DNA of 37,810 bases from Alphaproteobacteria bacterium (lineage in GTDB: Bacteria > Pseudomonadota > Alphaproteobacteria > Rs-D84), in NCBI GenBank assembly GCA_017617915.1, contig JAFZVH010000046.1:1-37810 (forward strand), given 5' to 3'. Within the stretch, counting starts at the first letter, position 1. The number at the start of each line of letters is the position of its first letter. Position numbers and translations under genes: made by a program. Under the pieces are notes generated by a model. That model had not been told where the DNA came from. It saw only the letters and a list, made by a program, of their open reading frames with translations, and made no database searches. Shown here piece after piece: positions 15,755 to 24,300 of the stretch.

Positions 15755-16834
15755 TTATCTCTTTATCGGGGCGTCCAGAACCGTTTCATCGCGTATCATA
15801 TCCAGTGGATAGAACTGGAACGGAACAGTTTCAAAGTCTATGCCGCGGATGTCTATGTGTCGCAATGTACGGTTATACATAGTGTGATAATATATCTGGC
15901 CATGCGTTATGTCGGTTGCAACTGTCCACTGGGTCGCCGAAGGCATATCGAAACTGGGCGTTTGGGTCGGCTGGGTCGTGCCGAATGGAACATCCATATT
16001 GTTCAATATATGAAACGCTTGCTTTATTGTTTGGTCGCCTGTCGCTTGCGGAATCGCAAAGTCGCGGAAAAATGTCGCGCGAACGAATCGCGACGGCGAA
16101 GAAAAGTCGCCCGGCAATCCCATCAGGCCTGTGCCATGACTTAGTGATTGCAGTTTTAATGGCCCGAATTTGACCGGCTGGGTCGTGCCAGATTTCAGGT
16201 TGATATAGTTGTTCAGGTTCGTCAAATGCCATGGCAGGCCCGGCGCGTTCGCGATAACTCCGTTCGGGTTGTCGTAAAATGTCGCAACACCGTCGATGAT
16301 TTCCATAACTACTTGGCGCCCCGACGGTTCGGTAATGCGCCAATGCACAGTCGATGCAGTTGGGTCTATGTTGATGATGCGGACACCGTCGATTGCGTCT
16401 TTGAGTTGGTCTATGGTTGAAAATTGCGACAGTATCCATGACACGACCTGAAAGTCCGCCAATGATATGTCGCGCGTGGCGGCGGAATAGGGCCGATATT
16501 TACCAAAGCGCGGGAAATAGAACAGTTCCGCGGACAGGCCGACTTCGTTTGTGCCGTCAACGATGAATTCTGGGCGCTGCATCCCAAGGCCAACAAAGCC
16601 GTATTTTGCGGTGAACTTTACGCCATTTTGTGTGCCGTCTGGCAACAGTGACTGTTCAACGTGGCCGCGCGGAACAATGACATAGATATTGTTCATTTCG
16701 GACCCTGACCAATCGACAGTGCGCGCAACAACGACCGATTTATCAAGCGCCTGCATAGTGATGCCTGTACAGGCGGACGCAGAATTTATGGCACCAATTA
16801 TGGCGCAAATTGCAAAGATAGAAATGTGTTTCAT
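15755..16834 (-). CDS. Choloylglycine hydrolase / penicillin V acylase family amidase, secreted
   Basis: 359 aa. Signal peptide 1-21 (MKHISIFAI...NSASA), so the mature enzyme would begin with Cys22, the Ntn-hydrolase nucleophile. The other family residues are visible: Arg38 and Asp41 (VVARTVDW), the Asn of DGTNEVGLSAELFYF, the Asn of VIANAPGLPWHLTNLNNY, and the Arg of SPSRFVRATFF. This family hydrolyses linear amides such as conjugated bile salts, penicillin V or acyl-homoserine lactones; the substrate here cannot be decided from sequence. The Sec signal places it in the periplasm, as for Gram-negative members. AAAGGAAAA precedes ATG 16834. A longer frame to 17056 is excluded because it reads antisense through tRNA-Gln. 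Monocistronic, with its own terminator. Confidence 0.9.
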   Translation of the reverse strand: MKHISIFAICAIIGAINSASACTGITMQALDKSVVVARTVDWSGSEMNNIYVIVPRGHVEQSLLPDGTQNGVKFTAKYGFVGLGMQRPEFIVDGTNEVGLSAELFYFPRFGKYRPYSAATRDISLADFQVVSWILSQFSTIDQLKDAIDGVRIINIDPTASTVHWRITEPSGRQVVMEIIDGVATFYDNPNGVIANAPGLPWHLTNLNNYINLKSGTTQPVKFGPLKLQSLSHGTGLMGLPGDFSSPSRFVRATFFRDFAIPQATGDQTIKQAFHILNNMDVPFGTTQPTQTPSFDMPSATQWTVATDITHGQIYYHTMYNRTLRHIDIRGIDFETVPFQFYPLDMIRDETVLDAPIKR

Positions 16835-16864
16835 TGGGTTTTCCTTTGGTTTGGTGATGCCTGA

Positions 16865-16870
16865 ATTATA
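16865..16870 (-). promoter_or_regulatory. -10 box of the amidase gene
   Basis: TATAAT on the - strand, about 31 bases upstream of ATG 16834. No good -35 is visible at 16-18 bases. Confidence 0.5.
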
Positions 16871-16921
16871 CGCGGTTTTGCGCCAAAAAGGCATAGGAAC
16901 GAATGCGCCCGCATTTTTTAT

Positions 16922-16950
16922 TTGCAAAAGCCGAAAGCGCGTTTTATAAT
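16922..16950 (+). promoter_or_regulatory. Promoter of tRNA-Gln
   Basis: TTGCAA (16922-16927), 17-base spacer, TATAAT (16945-16950). Start near 16957, four bases before the tRNA. Confidence 0.8.
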
Positions 16951-16960
16951 GGCGACCACT

Positions 16961-17034
16961 TGGGGCATAGTTTAATGGTAGAACTCCGGACTCTGACTCC
17001 GTCAGTGTTGGTTCGAATCCAGCTGCCCCAACCA
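16961..17034 (+). tRNA. tRNA-Gln (CTG anticodon)
   Basis: A full cloverleaf: acceptor TGGGGCA/TGCCCCA with discriminator A and an encoded CCA (17032-17034), D arm GTTT/GAAC, anticodon loop CTCTGAC (anticodon CTG), T arm GTTGG-TTCGAAT-CCAGC. The outer pair of the anticodon stem is C-T, a mismatch; E. coli tRNA-Gln has C-G there. The gene reads CAG codons. Its 3' end is duplicated downstream (see 17202). Confidence 0.95.
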
Positions 17035-17035
17035 A

Positions 17036-17077
17036 GATAAAATAAAAATGTCCCAACGGGGCATTTTTATTTTATCA
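17036..17077. terminator. tRNA-Gln terminator, long AT-rich palindrome
   Basis: GATAAAAATAAAAATG pairs with CATTTTTATTTTATC (one bulged A) around TCCCAACGGGG. A near-identical copy of the hairpin, including the CAACCAA before it, is at 17862-17906. Confidence 0.85.
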
Positions 17078-17078
17078 G

Positions 17079-17212
17079 GGGCAGCTGGATCGGTGCGAGT
17101 GCAAAGCACGCAGCACCAATACGAGAATAGACAATTAAGAAAATGTTAAAAAATCGACGGATGGAGATTTTTTTGATTTTCGTTATTGTGTATCGAGGCA
17201 CCCAGCTGCCCC
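17079..17212. other. Segment bounded by inverted copies of the tRNA-Gln 3' end
   Basis: GGGGCAGCTGG (17079-17089) and CCAGCTGCCCC (17202-17212) are perfect inverted copies of the tRNA-Gln 3' end. Counting a 4-base bulge the stem extends with GGTGC/GCACC to about 15 bp. A second hairpin (GGTGC..GTGC-AAA-GCAC..GCACC) lies at 17093-17118. No reading frame is convincing in 17035-17360, so the stretch may encode a structured RNA or be the scar of an element. Confidence 0.5.
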
Positions 17213-17222
17213 AACCAAGATA
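17202..17222 (+). repeat. Direct repeat of tRNA-Gln 3' end (att-like)
   Basis: 21 bases identical to 17019-17039, covering the end of the T arm, the acceptor 3' strand, CCA and 5 flanking bases. This is what integration into a tRNA 3' end leaves behind. Confidence 0.8.
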
Positions 17223-17311
17223 GACAACCGTTCGTGTCAGAGCGGTTTTTCTTTTAATTTCTAATATTCCCAGCGAGTTCGAATGTTGGAATTGTAAAAA
17301 CAATAAAAAAA

Positions 17312-17340
17312 TTGCCACTTTCGAACTTTTATGATACAAT
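17312..17340 (+). promoter_or_regulatory. Promoter of the 133 aa membrane protein gene
   Basis: TTGCCA (17312-17317), 17-base spacer, TACAAT (17335-17340). GGAAAGGAG sits just before ATG 17361. Confidence 0.75.
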
Positions 17341-17360
17341 TCCAAGGAAAGGAGTAAAAA

Positions 17361-17762
17361 ATGAAAAAATGGCAAGAATTCTTATTATGGTTTGTGTGCT
17401 TTGCGTTTATATATGTAGCAGTTGAGTTCATAAAAACATTGGCAGAAAATGGAACACTTAGCAAATGGACTTTTGCATTGGTTGCGTTGGCGATGTTTGT
17501 TGTTGGATGGATAGCGGCATTTATAGGCGCAAAATCCTTGAAAAGTAAAAAGACTGAGAAAAAGAATAATTGGATAGTTGGATTGATATATTTTGTTATT
17601 GTGTGGTCTGTCTGTATGACATTTGATGTAATGATATACTCATTAGAGAATAACATATTAAACACATACTATTTCATTGGCATAGGTTCAGCATTGTTGT
17701 TTACAGGTTGGGCTTGTGGTCGTATGGAAACAGTTCTCCAAAAACCAAAAAAACGCAAATAA
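17361..17762 (+). CDS. Small four-helix membrane protein in tRNA-linked island
   Basis: 133 aa, not recognised. Four hydrophobic segments at about 7-25, 38-58, 72-92 and 100-118 (for example FLLWFVCFAFIYVAV and WIVGLIYFVIVWSVCM). A Lys-rich loop (KSKKTEKKNN) lies between helices 2 and 3, and the tail is basic (QKPKKRK), so both ends and that loop should face the cytosol. It has its own promoter and a strong ribosome binding site. It lies between the direct repeats at 17028-17072 and 17862-17906, so it looks like cargo of a small mobile or integrated segment. It is AT-richer than the core genes. Confidence 0.75.
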   Translation: MKKWQEFLLWFVCFAFIYVAVEFIKTLAENGTLSKWTFALVALAMFVVGWIAAFIGAKSLKSKKTEKKNNWIVGLIYFVIVWSVCMTFDVMIYSLENNILNTYYFIGIGSALLFTGWACGRMETVLQKPKKRK

Positions 17763-17861
17763 GTTATTTGTTGTAATTTTGGTATATAGAGTTTGCTTTT
17801 TCGCTTCCTCAGTATCTTGTCCGATTTTGATTATATCGGCTCGCGAATTGCACAGATAGCA

Positions 17862-17906
17862 CAACCAAGATAAAATAAAAATGTCCCAACGGGGCATTTT
17901 TATTTT
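17862..17906 (+). repeat. Second copy of the tRNA-Gln flank and terminator
   Basis: About 45 bases match 17028-17073 with a one-base A indel: CAACCAAGAT, the AT-rich arms and TCCCAACGGGG. It covers the end of the PcfJ-like gene (TAA 17902-17900) and can serve as its terminator. Confidence 0.8.
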
Positions 17907-19600
17907 TGTGCTTTCTGTGATAAAGATGCAAGTATGTTTCCCAGACTTGCTTTACGCAGCGCAATTTGTTCTTTCCATGCGGCTATGGTTTCATCTTCGG
18001 GGCCTATAATATCATCAAGTTTGTTTTCTAGGTAAATTGGAACGAACGATTTTTTCGTTAGTTTTGTGTTAAACAGGTAAATTACGCCGCCAATATTATG
18101 GGGCAGGCCGCGTAGTGATGTAAGTGGATTGTTGCTGAATTTACAATCCCCAGTAACAGTATATGGGGCGCCTTCCAGATTGGATAACTTGTTCGTTGGA
18201 CAACCAAAATCTCCGTTTATCTTTGCCTTGGACATATTGGGCAATTTATCCAGATCCATAGCGGCCAAGTCCATTCCATGTTTCGAGACAAAATGTTCTG
18301 GCAAATCAAATAGGTCGTATAAAACACCATCTTGTTTTATGTATGCAATCAGTTTGTTCCAACCTGTGTCTGGTATAGTTAGATTTTCTTGACGCATAAA
18401 TGTCCGCACCGCTTTTCTTAAACTTGCATCACATGGAACATTGTTTTTATATCCAAAGCATTGAACCACTTTGGAATTATTTATTTCCAGTGTCAGGTAT
18501 GAAACACCTTGTTTGTTACGGATGGAATAAATTTCTGTCCTGGGTTCATGAACTTTGTTGTCATAGTATCCATCCCCGACACAATGTTCCAGTACTTCAC
18601 CTTCGTAATCTAATGCGGCAGGGGTGAATAATTGTGCAACATAATAATCGTCATCTAAATCCATTATCTTATATGCGCCCTTGTTCGCCAAGCGCATATT
18701 ACGTTCGTGGATTTTTTCTGAAACAATCTTGTGGCGGTGCCATGTTTTTGCTAATTTCAATACTTGTTTAAAACCATCATACTCATTGCAACTTTTCAAA
18801 TAATCAAATCGAACTGTTGGAGAATGGTTTGTTTGAATTGCGGTTTTTATTTGCTTGTCTAAATATTCCTGGGCCACAGAGTATAAAAAGTCGCGAATTA
18901 AATAGATGTTATTTATTATTTTGCTGTCCAGTTTGTTTGCGTCAAACTTTCTTGGAAACGTTAGGCGGAATAGGTGGGCGCGAATTTTTTTGTTAAAATA
19001 TTGGTACAGTATTCCGCGAACGATTAAATCTTTGTTTTGTTCAACGGTTGTAATGTCGAATTCTTGCTTGCGCATTGTGCGGTATTTGGTGTTTTCTATT
19101 TTGCCGCTAAATAACATTTTGTTGAAATACTCATCCATAGATTGTGGGTGAGATTTGTCAAATATTTCTAATTCGGACTTTAGTTTTTGCATTTCGGTAT
19201 TATGTTCCGAATCATTCGGGCATTGTATTACTAATTGTAAATTATTGGGTAGCAAAGTTATATTATGTCCACGTGACAGCAATATGTTGTACATTTTTTG
19301 GGTTGCATCAGTGGTGTAAAATGTTAGTAAATATTGAATAATTGGTTGGTCTTTGTCCCAGCTCCAAGTGTTGCGGATAAATTGAGTTGTTGTTTTATTG
19401 TCTGGTGTTTCAAAAGGTATTATATAATGTATGCCGTTATTGTCACAATCTGTCACAGAGTGAATATGGAAAGTATGCAACAAATCTTGTTGAATCGCTG
19501 TGGCACGCTTGGCACTGTTACAAAACAAAGCAAATTTTGCCTTTGGTTCAAGGTTGATACTTTGTATATCGGGTAAAAATTCAAATAATTCAGTTCCCAT
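17900..19600 (-). CDS. PcfJ-like domain protein with leucine-rich-type C-terminal repeats
   Basis: 566 aa. Residues ~320-390 match the PcfJ-like pattern: LDYEGEVLEHCVGDGYY, then TEIYSIRNKQGVSYLTLEI and KVVQCFGYKN, with the HCVG and Q-x-x-G-x-x-N signatures. PcfJ-like proteins are known from conjugative plasmids, phages and islands; their biochemical role is not firmly established. Residues ~465-515 contain short units (LSNLEGAPYTVTGDCKFSNN; LTSLRGLPHNIGG) like the LTSLEGAP repeats common in phage and accessory proteins. No signal peptide. There is no Shine-Dalgarno before ATG 19600 and the leader is AT-rich. It borders the tRNA-Gln direct repeats, which supports an accessory origin. Confidence 0.75.
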   Translation of the reverse strand: MGTELFEFLPDIQSINLEPKAKFALFCNSAKRATAIQQDLLHTFHIHSVTDCDNNGIHYIIPFETPDNKTTTQFIRNTWSWDKDQPIIQYLLTFYTTDATQKMYNILLSRGHNITLLPNNLQLVIQCPNDSEHNTEMQKLKSELEIFDKSHPQSMDEYFNKMLFSGKIENTKYRTMRKQEFDITTVEQNKDLIVRGILYQYFNKKIRAHLFRLTFPRKFDANKLDSKIINNIYLIRDFLYSVAQEYLDKQIKTAIQTNHSPTVRFDYLKSCNEYDGFKQVLKLAKTWHRHKIVSEKIHERNMRLANKGAYKIMDLDDDYYVAQLFTPAALDYEGEVLEHCVGDGYYDNKVHEPRTEIYSIRNKQGVSYLTLEINNSKVVQCFGYKNNVPCDASLRKAVRTFMRQENLTIPDTGWNKLIAYIKQDGVLYDLFDLPEHFVSKHGMDLAAMDLDKLPNMSKAKINGDFGCPTNKLSNLEGAPYTVTGDCKFSNNPLTSLRGLPHNIGGVIYLFNTKLTKKSFVPIYLENKLDDIIGPEDETIAAWKEQIALRKASLGNILASLSQKAQK

Positions 19601-19628
19601 AAAATGTTTTATATTTTTGCTTGTTATA

Positions 19629-19656
19629 TATTTACACTAAATTTTTGTTTTGTCAA
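19629..19656 (-). promoter_or_regulatory. Promoter of the PcfJ-like gene
   Basis: On the - strand TTGACA (19656-19651), 16-base spacer, TAAATA (19634-19629). Leader about 22 bases. Confidence 0.65.
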
Positions 19657-19715
19657 ATATTTATTGGATTAGTGTATTGGAATTTTTTTGTGAAAGTTGT
19701 TTTTATAAATTCCCG

Positions 19716-19745
19716 TTGCATATTATCTTGAATCACTGTTATAAT
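19716..19745 (+). promoter_or_regulatory. Promoter of the kinase-like gene pair
   Basis: TTGCAT (19716-19721), 18-base spacer, perfect TATAAT (19740-19745). Start near 19752, leaving a 16-17 base leader without a clear ribosome binding site. Confidence 0.6.
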
Positions 19746-19768
19746 AGGAACATATTCTTGAAAAAAAT

Positions 19769-20524
19769 ATGAGGCATTTTATATCAAATTTTGTTTGTTT
19801 ATTTATTCCGCGCAAATCCCTGCGGGACAAGGTGAGGACGCTGTTGTACTATCGACCACAAGTGCGCGAATACAGGCGTTTTGTGCGCGACTATGCGCGG
19901 CGGCACAATATGAAACGGTGCAAAATGCAAATCAAAGTTGGCTGGATTTGCTGTAATTTAATCGTAATTTTGAATAATAAATGTGTGTTTAAGTTTCCAC
20001 TGAAAAGTGATGGACGGGAATTGGCAACGCGCGAAAAACGAATAACTGATGCTTTGCGCCCGATTTCGCCGATTAAAATTCCAGAAATGGAAATTATTCC
20101 TTATAAAGATATCGTTGTTAAGAAGTATGAATTTGCGCGCGGAACTTTGTTTTCTGAACTGTCGCCGTCCGATGTGGCACAGCATTCCCAACATCTGGCG
20201 CAACAAATTGCAAACTTTCTTTATGTGTTGGCCAAGGCGGATCCAAAAGAACTGCGTGATTTGAAACAGAAACCGAACGAGGCGCCAAAGTTTTTATATG
20301 GGTGGAATCATGGCGATATTTGGCAGAATTTTATGGTTGACCCCAAGACTTTCGATATTACTTATTTTATAGATTGGGAATCGGCAAATTTTGGTTCACT
20401 GTATCCTTGTTTGTATTCTGCGGACTATCACTGGGTTCGGTTTGATTATCGTGGCTTGGCGATTTACATTATGGCCGAATATGCGAAACTCTATTATAAC
20501 GGCGCGAGTGTAAAAGCCAAATGA
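19769..20524 (+). CDS. Aminoglycoside-phosphotransferase-like kinase, 251 aa
   Basis: Kinase fold of the APH/choline kinase type. Lys74 in CVFKFP is the likely ATP-binding Lys, and the Glu in TREKRITDAL fits the helix-C Glu. The catalytic loop reads HGDIWQN (H181, D183, N187) and the metal-binding segment reads FIDWE (D202). The small size and the N-terminal MRHFISNFVCLFIPRKSLRDK, which resembles the first residues of some LPS/capsule enzymes, suggest a sugar kinase for surface glycans rather than an antibiotic resistance enzyme; this is inference. The next gene overlaps by ATGA (20521-20524) and is a paralogue (about 45% identical over the shared core by eye), so the two are translationally coupled. 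Confidence 0.75.
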   Translation: MRHFISNFVCLFIPRKSLRDKVRTLLYYRPQVREYRRFVRDYARRHNMKRCKMQIKVGWICCNLIVILNNKCVFKFPLKSDGRELATREKRITDALRPISPIKIPEMEIIPYKDIVVKKYEFARGTLFSELSPSDVAQHSQHLAQQIANFLYVLAKADPKELRDLKQKPNEAPKFLYGWNHGDIWQNFMVDPKTFDITYFIDWESANFGSLYPCLYSADYHWVRFDYRGLAIYIMAEYAKLYYNGASVKAK

Positions 20525-21228
20525 AAAAGGTTCTTGTGAATGTTTTATGTATGTTTGTACCAACACGCCAACGGCGCAAGGCATTGCGTATGGAATTGAC
20601 GCACCCGATTCGCCGGTGGACACGTTTTGCCAAGTCTTTCAGTAATATGGCGCATCCACGCGCAAGATATACTTATGGTTTTCGTTGTATAAATTTTGTT
20701 GTAACGGTTGATGATAAGTTTGTGTTTAAATTTCCGCTAAATGGTGATGGTGTGGCGGTTGCGCGGCGCGAAAAGGCCATAACTGATGCTTTGCGTGCGA
20801 TTTCACCGATTAAGATTCCACAAATGGAAATATTGAATTTTGATGGTCTTGCGGTACGCAAATACGAGTGTATAAATGGTATAGGTTTTCATTCTTTGAC
20901 CCGCGAAACGCAAACTGCACACGCAGATAAAATTGCGCGGCAACTTGCGCGGTTTCTGTACATTGTTGGGCGCGCCGATCCGATAGAGATTCGTAATATG
21001 AAAGACAAAAAATCTGATAAACCTGGGTTGATGTATGGATGGAATCAGAATGACCTGTGGGATAATTTTATACTGAATCCAAAAACGTTTGATATCGTTG
21101 GAATTATAGATTGGGAAGAGGCGGTTTTTGGCGATTTCTCGCGCAGTTTTACAAGTGGTATCGGTAATGGTGTTATCAAAAGTGCACTGTTGCGAGAGTA
21201 TTTAAAATTATATTTGCGCTATAAATAA
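20521..21228 (+). CDS. Paralogous kinase-like protein with altered catalytic loop, 235 aa
   Basis: Tandem duplicate of the preceding gene: shared blocks FVFKFPLNGDG, REKAITDALRAISPIKIP and NPKTFDI...IIDWEE. Where the first protein has HGDIWQN, this one has QNDLWDN (residues 176-182): the catalytic Asp and the Asn stay, but His and Gly are replaced. It may be a weak kinase, one with another substrate, or a regulatory partner of the first. Its start overlaps the first gene's stop (ATGA). A gap of 106 bases without a clear terminator separates it from the next gene. Confidence 0.75.
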   Translation: MKKVLVNVLCMFVPTRQRRKALRMELTHPIRRWTRFAKSFSNMAHPRARYTYGFRCINFVVTVDDKFVFKFPLNGDGVAVARREKAITDALRAISPIKIPQMEILNFDGLAVRKYECINGIGFHSLTRETQTAHADKIARQLARFLYIVGRADPIEIRNMKDKKSDKPGLMYGWNQNDLWDNFILNPKTFDIVGIIDWEEAVFGDFSRSFTSGIGNGVIKSALLREYLKLYLRYK

Positions 21229-21334
21229 TTTGACGAAACGCGCGCTGAGATTGTGACAGCAGTTTATGCTTGCAAACATAAAAAATAAGTTCTAGGCTCT
21301 TGGATGGAAGGACTATTCAACCAAGGGGGAAATT

Positions 21335-24300
21335 ATGAAAAAATTCCATAGAGTTCACAATATTGTTTTGGGTGTATCGGTTTTGCCGGCACTGTTGATT
21401 ATGCCTGCGATGGGCGCAGCACCGAATTTGGATGGTGATGCATTTTTGTTCGGTGATGTAAATTGGACAAATCAAAACGTTGCATATGGTCAGGCAGCCT
21501 TTGGCGGACGCCGTATGAATGTTTGGAATGGGCAGCAGTATCAGAATGATTTCCCTCAGTATCAAATGGCGGGTCGTTCTTTGACAATGTCTAGCAGTGA
21601 TATTTATGTTGGACCTGTGACGTTGACCTTGCGTGAATTGGGCGCAGACGAAGCGTTCAAATTTAATTACCAATGGATAGTTAATAATGACCCAGAAACA
21701 GATATAGATTTAGCATCTGATGAATGGGCGGGTGTTAAGTGGAATGATAGCTATCATTCGGTAACAGACGAAGAAACAGGTGATGTATTATCTGTTGGTG
21801 TGTATGAAAAGCTGAGTAGTGTAATTGGCGCTTCAAATGCGAATTATACAGCAAACCCTGTGTTTGTTATGTCGCGGCGTGATGATGATGTAGCGGCGGG
21901 TTCAATGTCCTTTACTGGTACAACGGCGATGATAGACGGTTCGACCATAAATGCTGACTCTATTTCTGTTACGGATGGATCGGTACTTACAATCGCAAAC
22001 CAAGATCACAGCAAACTTGGTGCATTTTTGCCGGGTGATATAGATTCGGATGGTGTTACGACACTGAATGCAAGGACAATAGATATTGACGGTTCGCGGA
22101 TATTGGTAAATGAAGACGCGTCTTTGACGGTTAATGCCACAGAAAGAGCAACTTTCGAAAATGGTGTTACAAATGGTTATGGCGGTATGTTGTATAATAT
22201 GGGTAATGTTACGATTTCCAATGCAACATTTGATAACAATCATACATCTACCGAAGGGTATGGTGGCGCTGTATTTAACGGAATGGGGTTATTGACATTA
22301 AATAATGTAACTTTTGAAAATAATGGTGCCGATTATGATGGTGGGGCCATATCAAGTGCTACCTCTAATATTAGAGCAGACGCAAAACCCGATGATTTTA
22401 CAGCAGATGTTATAAATGAAACAACCGTAAGGGCTTACTGGGCGTCCAAGAATGGATTCGACGCCAAAAATAAAATGATCATTACAGATTCTACCTTTGA
22501 TCATAATACGGTGAATTTGTATTCTGGGGGGGCATTAGGGGTTTATTCTGATGCCTTTATCCAAGGTTCGCATTTTACTGATAACAATGCAGGTGGACAT
22601 ACCCCGGCCGATTCGACCGATGGTGGTGGTGCAATATATGCGGGCGGTTGGGCTCGCCTTGACATTAATGATAGCGATTTTTCGGATAATAGTTCCAATT
22701 ATGGTGGCGCCATAGCGACAACGCGTGCGGGAAAAGAGAATGGGATATATCTGCATATATCAAATTCTGAATTTATACACAATACCGCAACTGTTGCGGG
22801 TGGTGCGATTGCCAATGATTTTGCGGATGCTATATTTACAGATGTTAAATTTGCTGACAACACAGCGAATGATATGGGGGGCGCGATATACAACAAGAAT
22901 GGTTTAACCATTGCGGCGCGGAATAAAGATGTAACCTTTGCAAACAATACCGCAAATGGCAGTGCGAATGATATCTATAATGCGGGCAGTTTGGCATTGG
23001 ATGCGTCGGCAGGTCGTTTGATTTCTTTGGCGGGCGGTATTGATGGTGTAAGTGGTACATTGGATATTGTCGGCGATGGAACAGTTGATATTGCAAATGC
23101 ATTGAAAAACCAAACGGTTACTCAAAGTGCAGGCGAATTGCATTTGCGCGATGTTGATTTAACTGGTTCGACGATTGCTGTTGGCAAAAACGCAACAATC
23201 AATACAATTGATAATGCGGTAAATGATTACTCTTCGTTTATTACACTGGCGGATGGCGCAAGCGTTCGCGCGGATGCAACGGATACCGCAGCGGATAAAT
23301 TTGCACTGGCGACGGATAAAACGGTCAATTTAACCAGTTTGAATTTGCTGTCCGATTTCACAGGCGAAAAAATAAATCAACTGACATCTTCTGGTAAGAT
23401 TGCGGTCGCAGACACTGTTAAGACTTATACTTCAACAACCAAGTACACAGTTGCGGGCTCAAGTGATAACAGTGGAAACATTACCATTACAAGTGCGGGT
23501 ACAGGTGGTTTGTTCGCGGCGGCGGATGATACAACCACAGGCACGCGTGAAGCAGTTACTTATTCTGTAACGGCGGACGATACGACGGTGGCATCGGCGG
23601 CTGAAATTAAAAATGCAGATTTAATTGTCAAAGGTAATGGTGCAACCAATCAGGTGTCTTTGGATGCTAATCTGACGGTTGGCGATACATCCAGTTTGAC
23701 AATCGAAGATGCAAGTTTCGCGGGTGCTGGCACTATTGAAAACAAAAGTGGCGGTGTTTTGACTATTTTGGATTCGATAATTGCGACAAATATCAATAAC
23801 GCAGGTGTGCTGTATTCAGATCCGACAACATATTCTGCTGTTGTATCTAACAGTGGAACAGCGTCATTTGATGCGGATACATTTGATACAACCGCAACAT
23901 TAAACAACACCGGCATAGTAAATCTGTTAAATGGTGTTATCTTTAATGATGGTGCAAAGATTACCGGTAATGGAGTGACCAATTTAGTCAGTGGGGAAAC
24001 GGTGTTCAATAATACTGTGTCGTCAAATACAGTTAAATTGGCAAAAGGTGCGGACTTTTCGGGTATATTGACTGGTACAGGTGCATTGGATACGCGCAAT
24101 GACACAATTGATGAAATCACTGGTGGTGTTGCGGGTGGTAACCTGTACGTTGATGCCAAGTTAAGGGGCGTAACAGGCGCAATCGACACTTTGGCCAGTT
24201 CAACAGGCGCGACCATCAAGGAAATCAATATTACTGATTCTGAATACGGCACAAATGGCTCGTATGCTCTGACAGTTGGTGATGCTTTGTTGGCCAACGA

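Noticed and set aside
16835-17056. N-terminal extension of the amidase frame containing GAAGFEPTLTESESG
   Set aside because: It is the antisense translation of tRNA-Gln, a well-known false peptide. The signal peptide and ribosome binding site support ATG 16834.
17079-17212. tmRNA or a second tRNA
   Set aside because: The ends resemble an acceptor stem, but no D, anticodon or T arm and no tag frame could be found.
23650-24297. 215-codon - strand frame inside the YadA-type gene
   Set aside because: Antisense shadow of a Thr/Asn-rich repetitive gene (Val/Pro/Ser-rich product), without its own signals.
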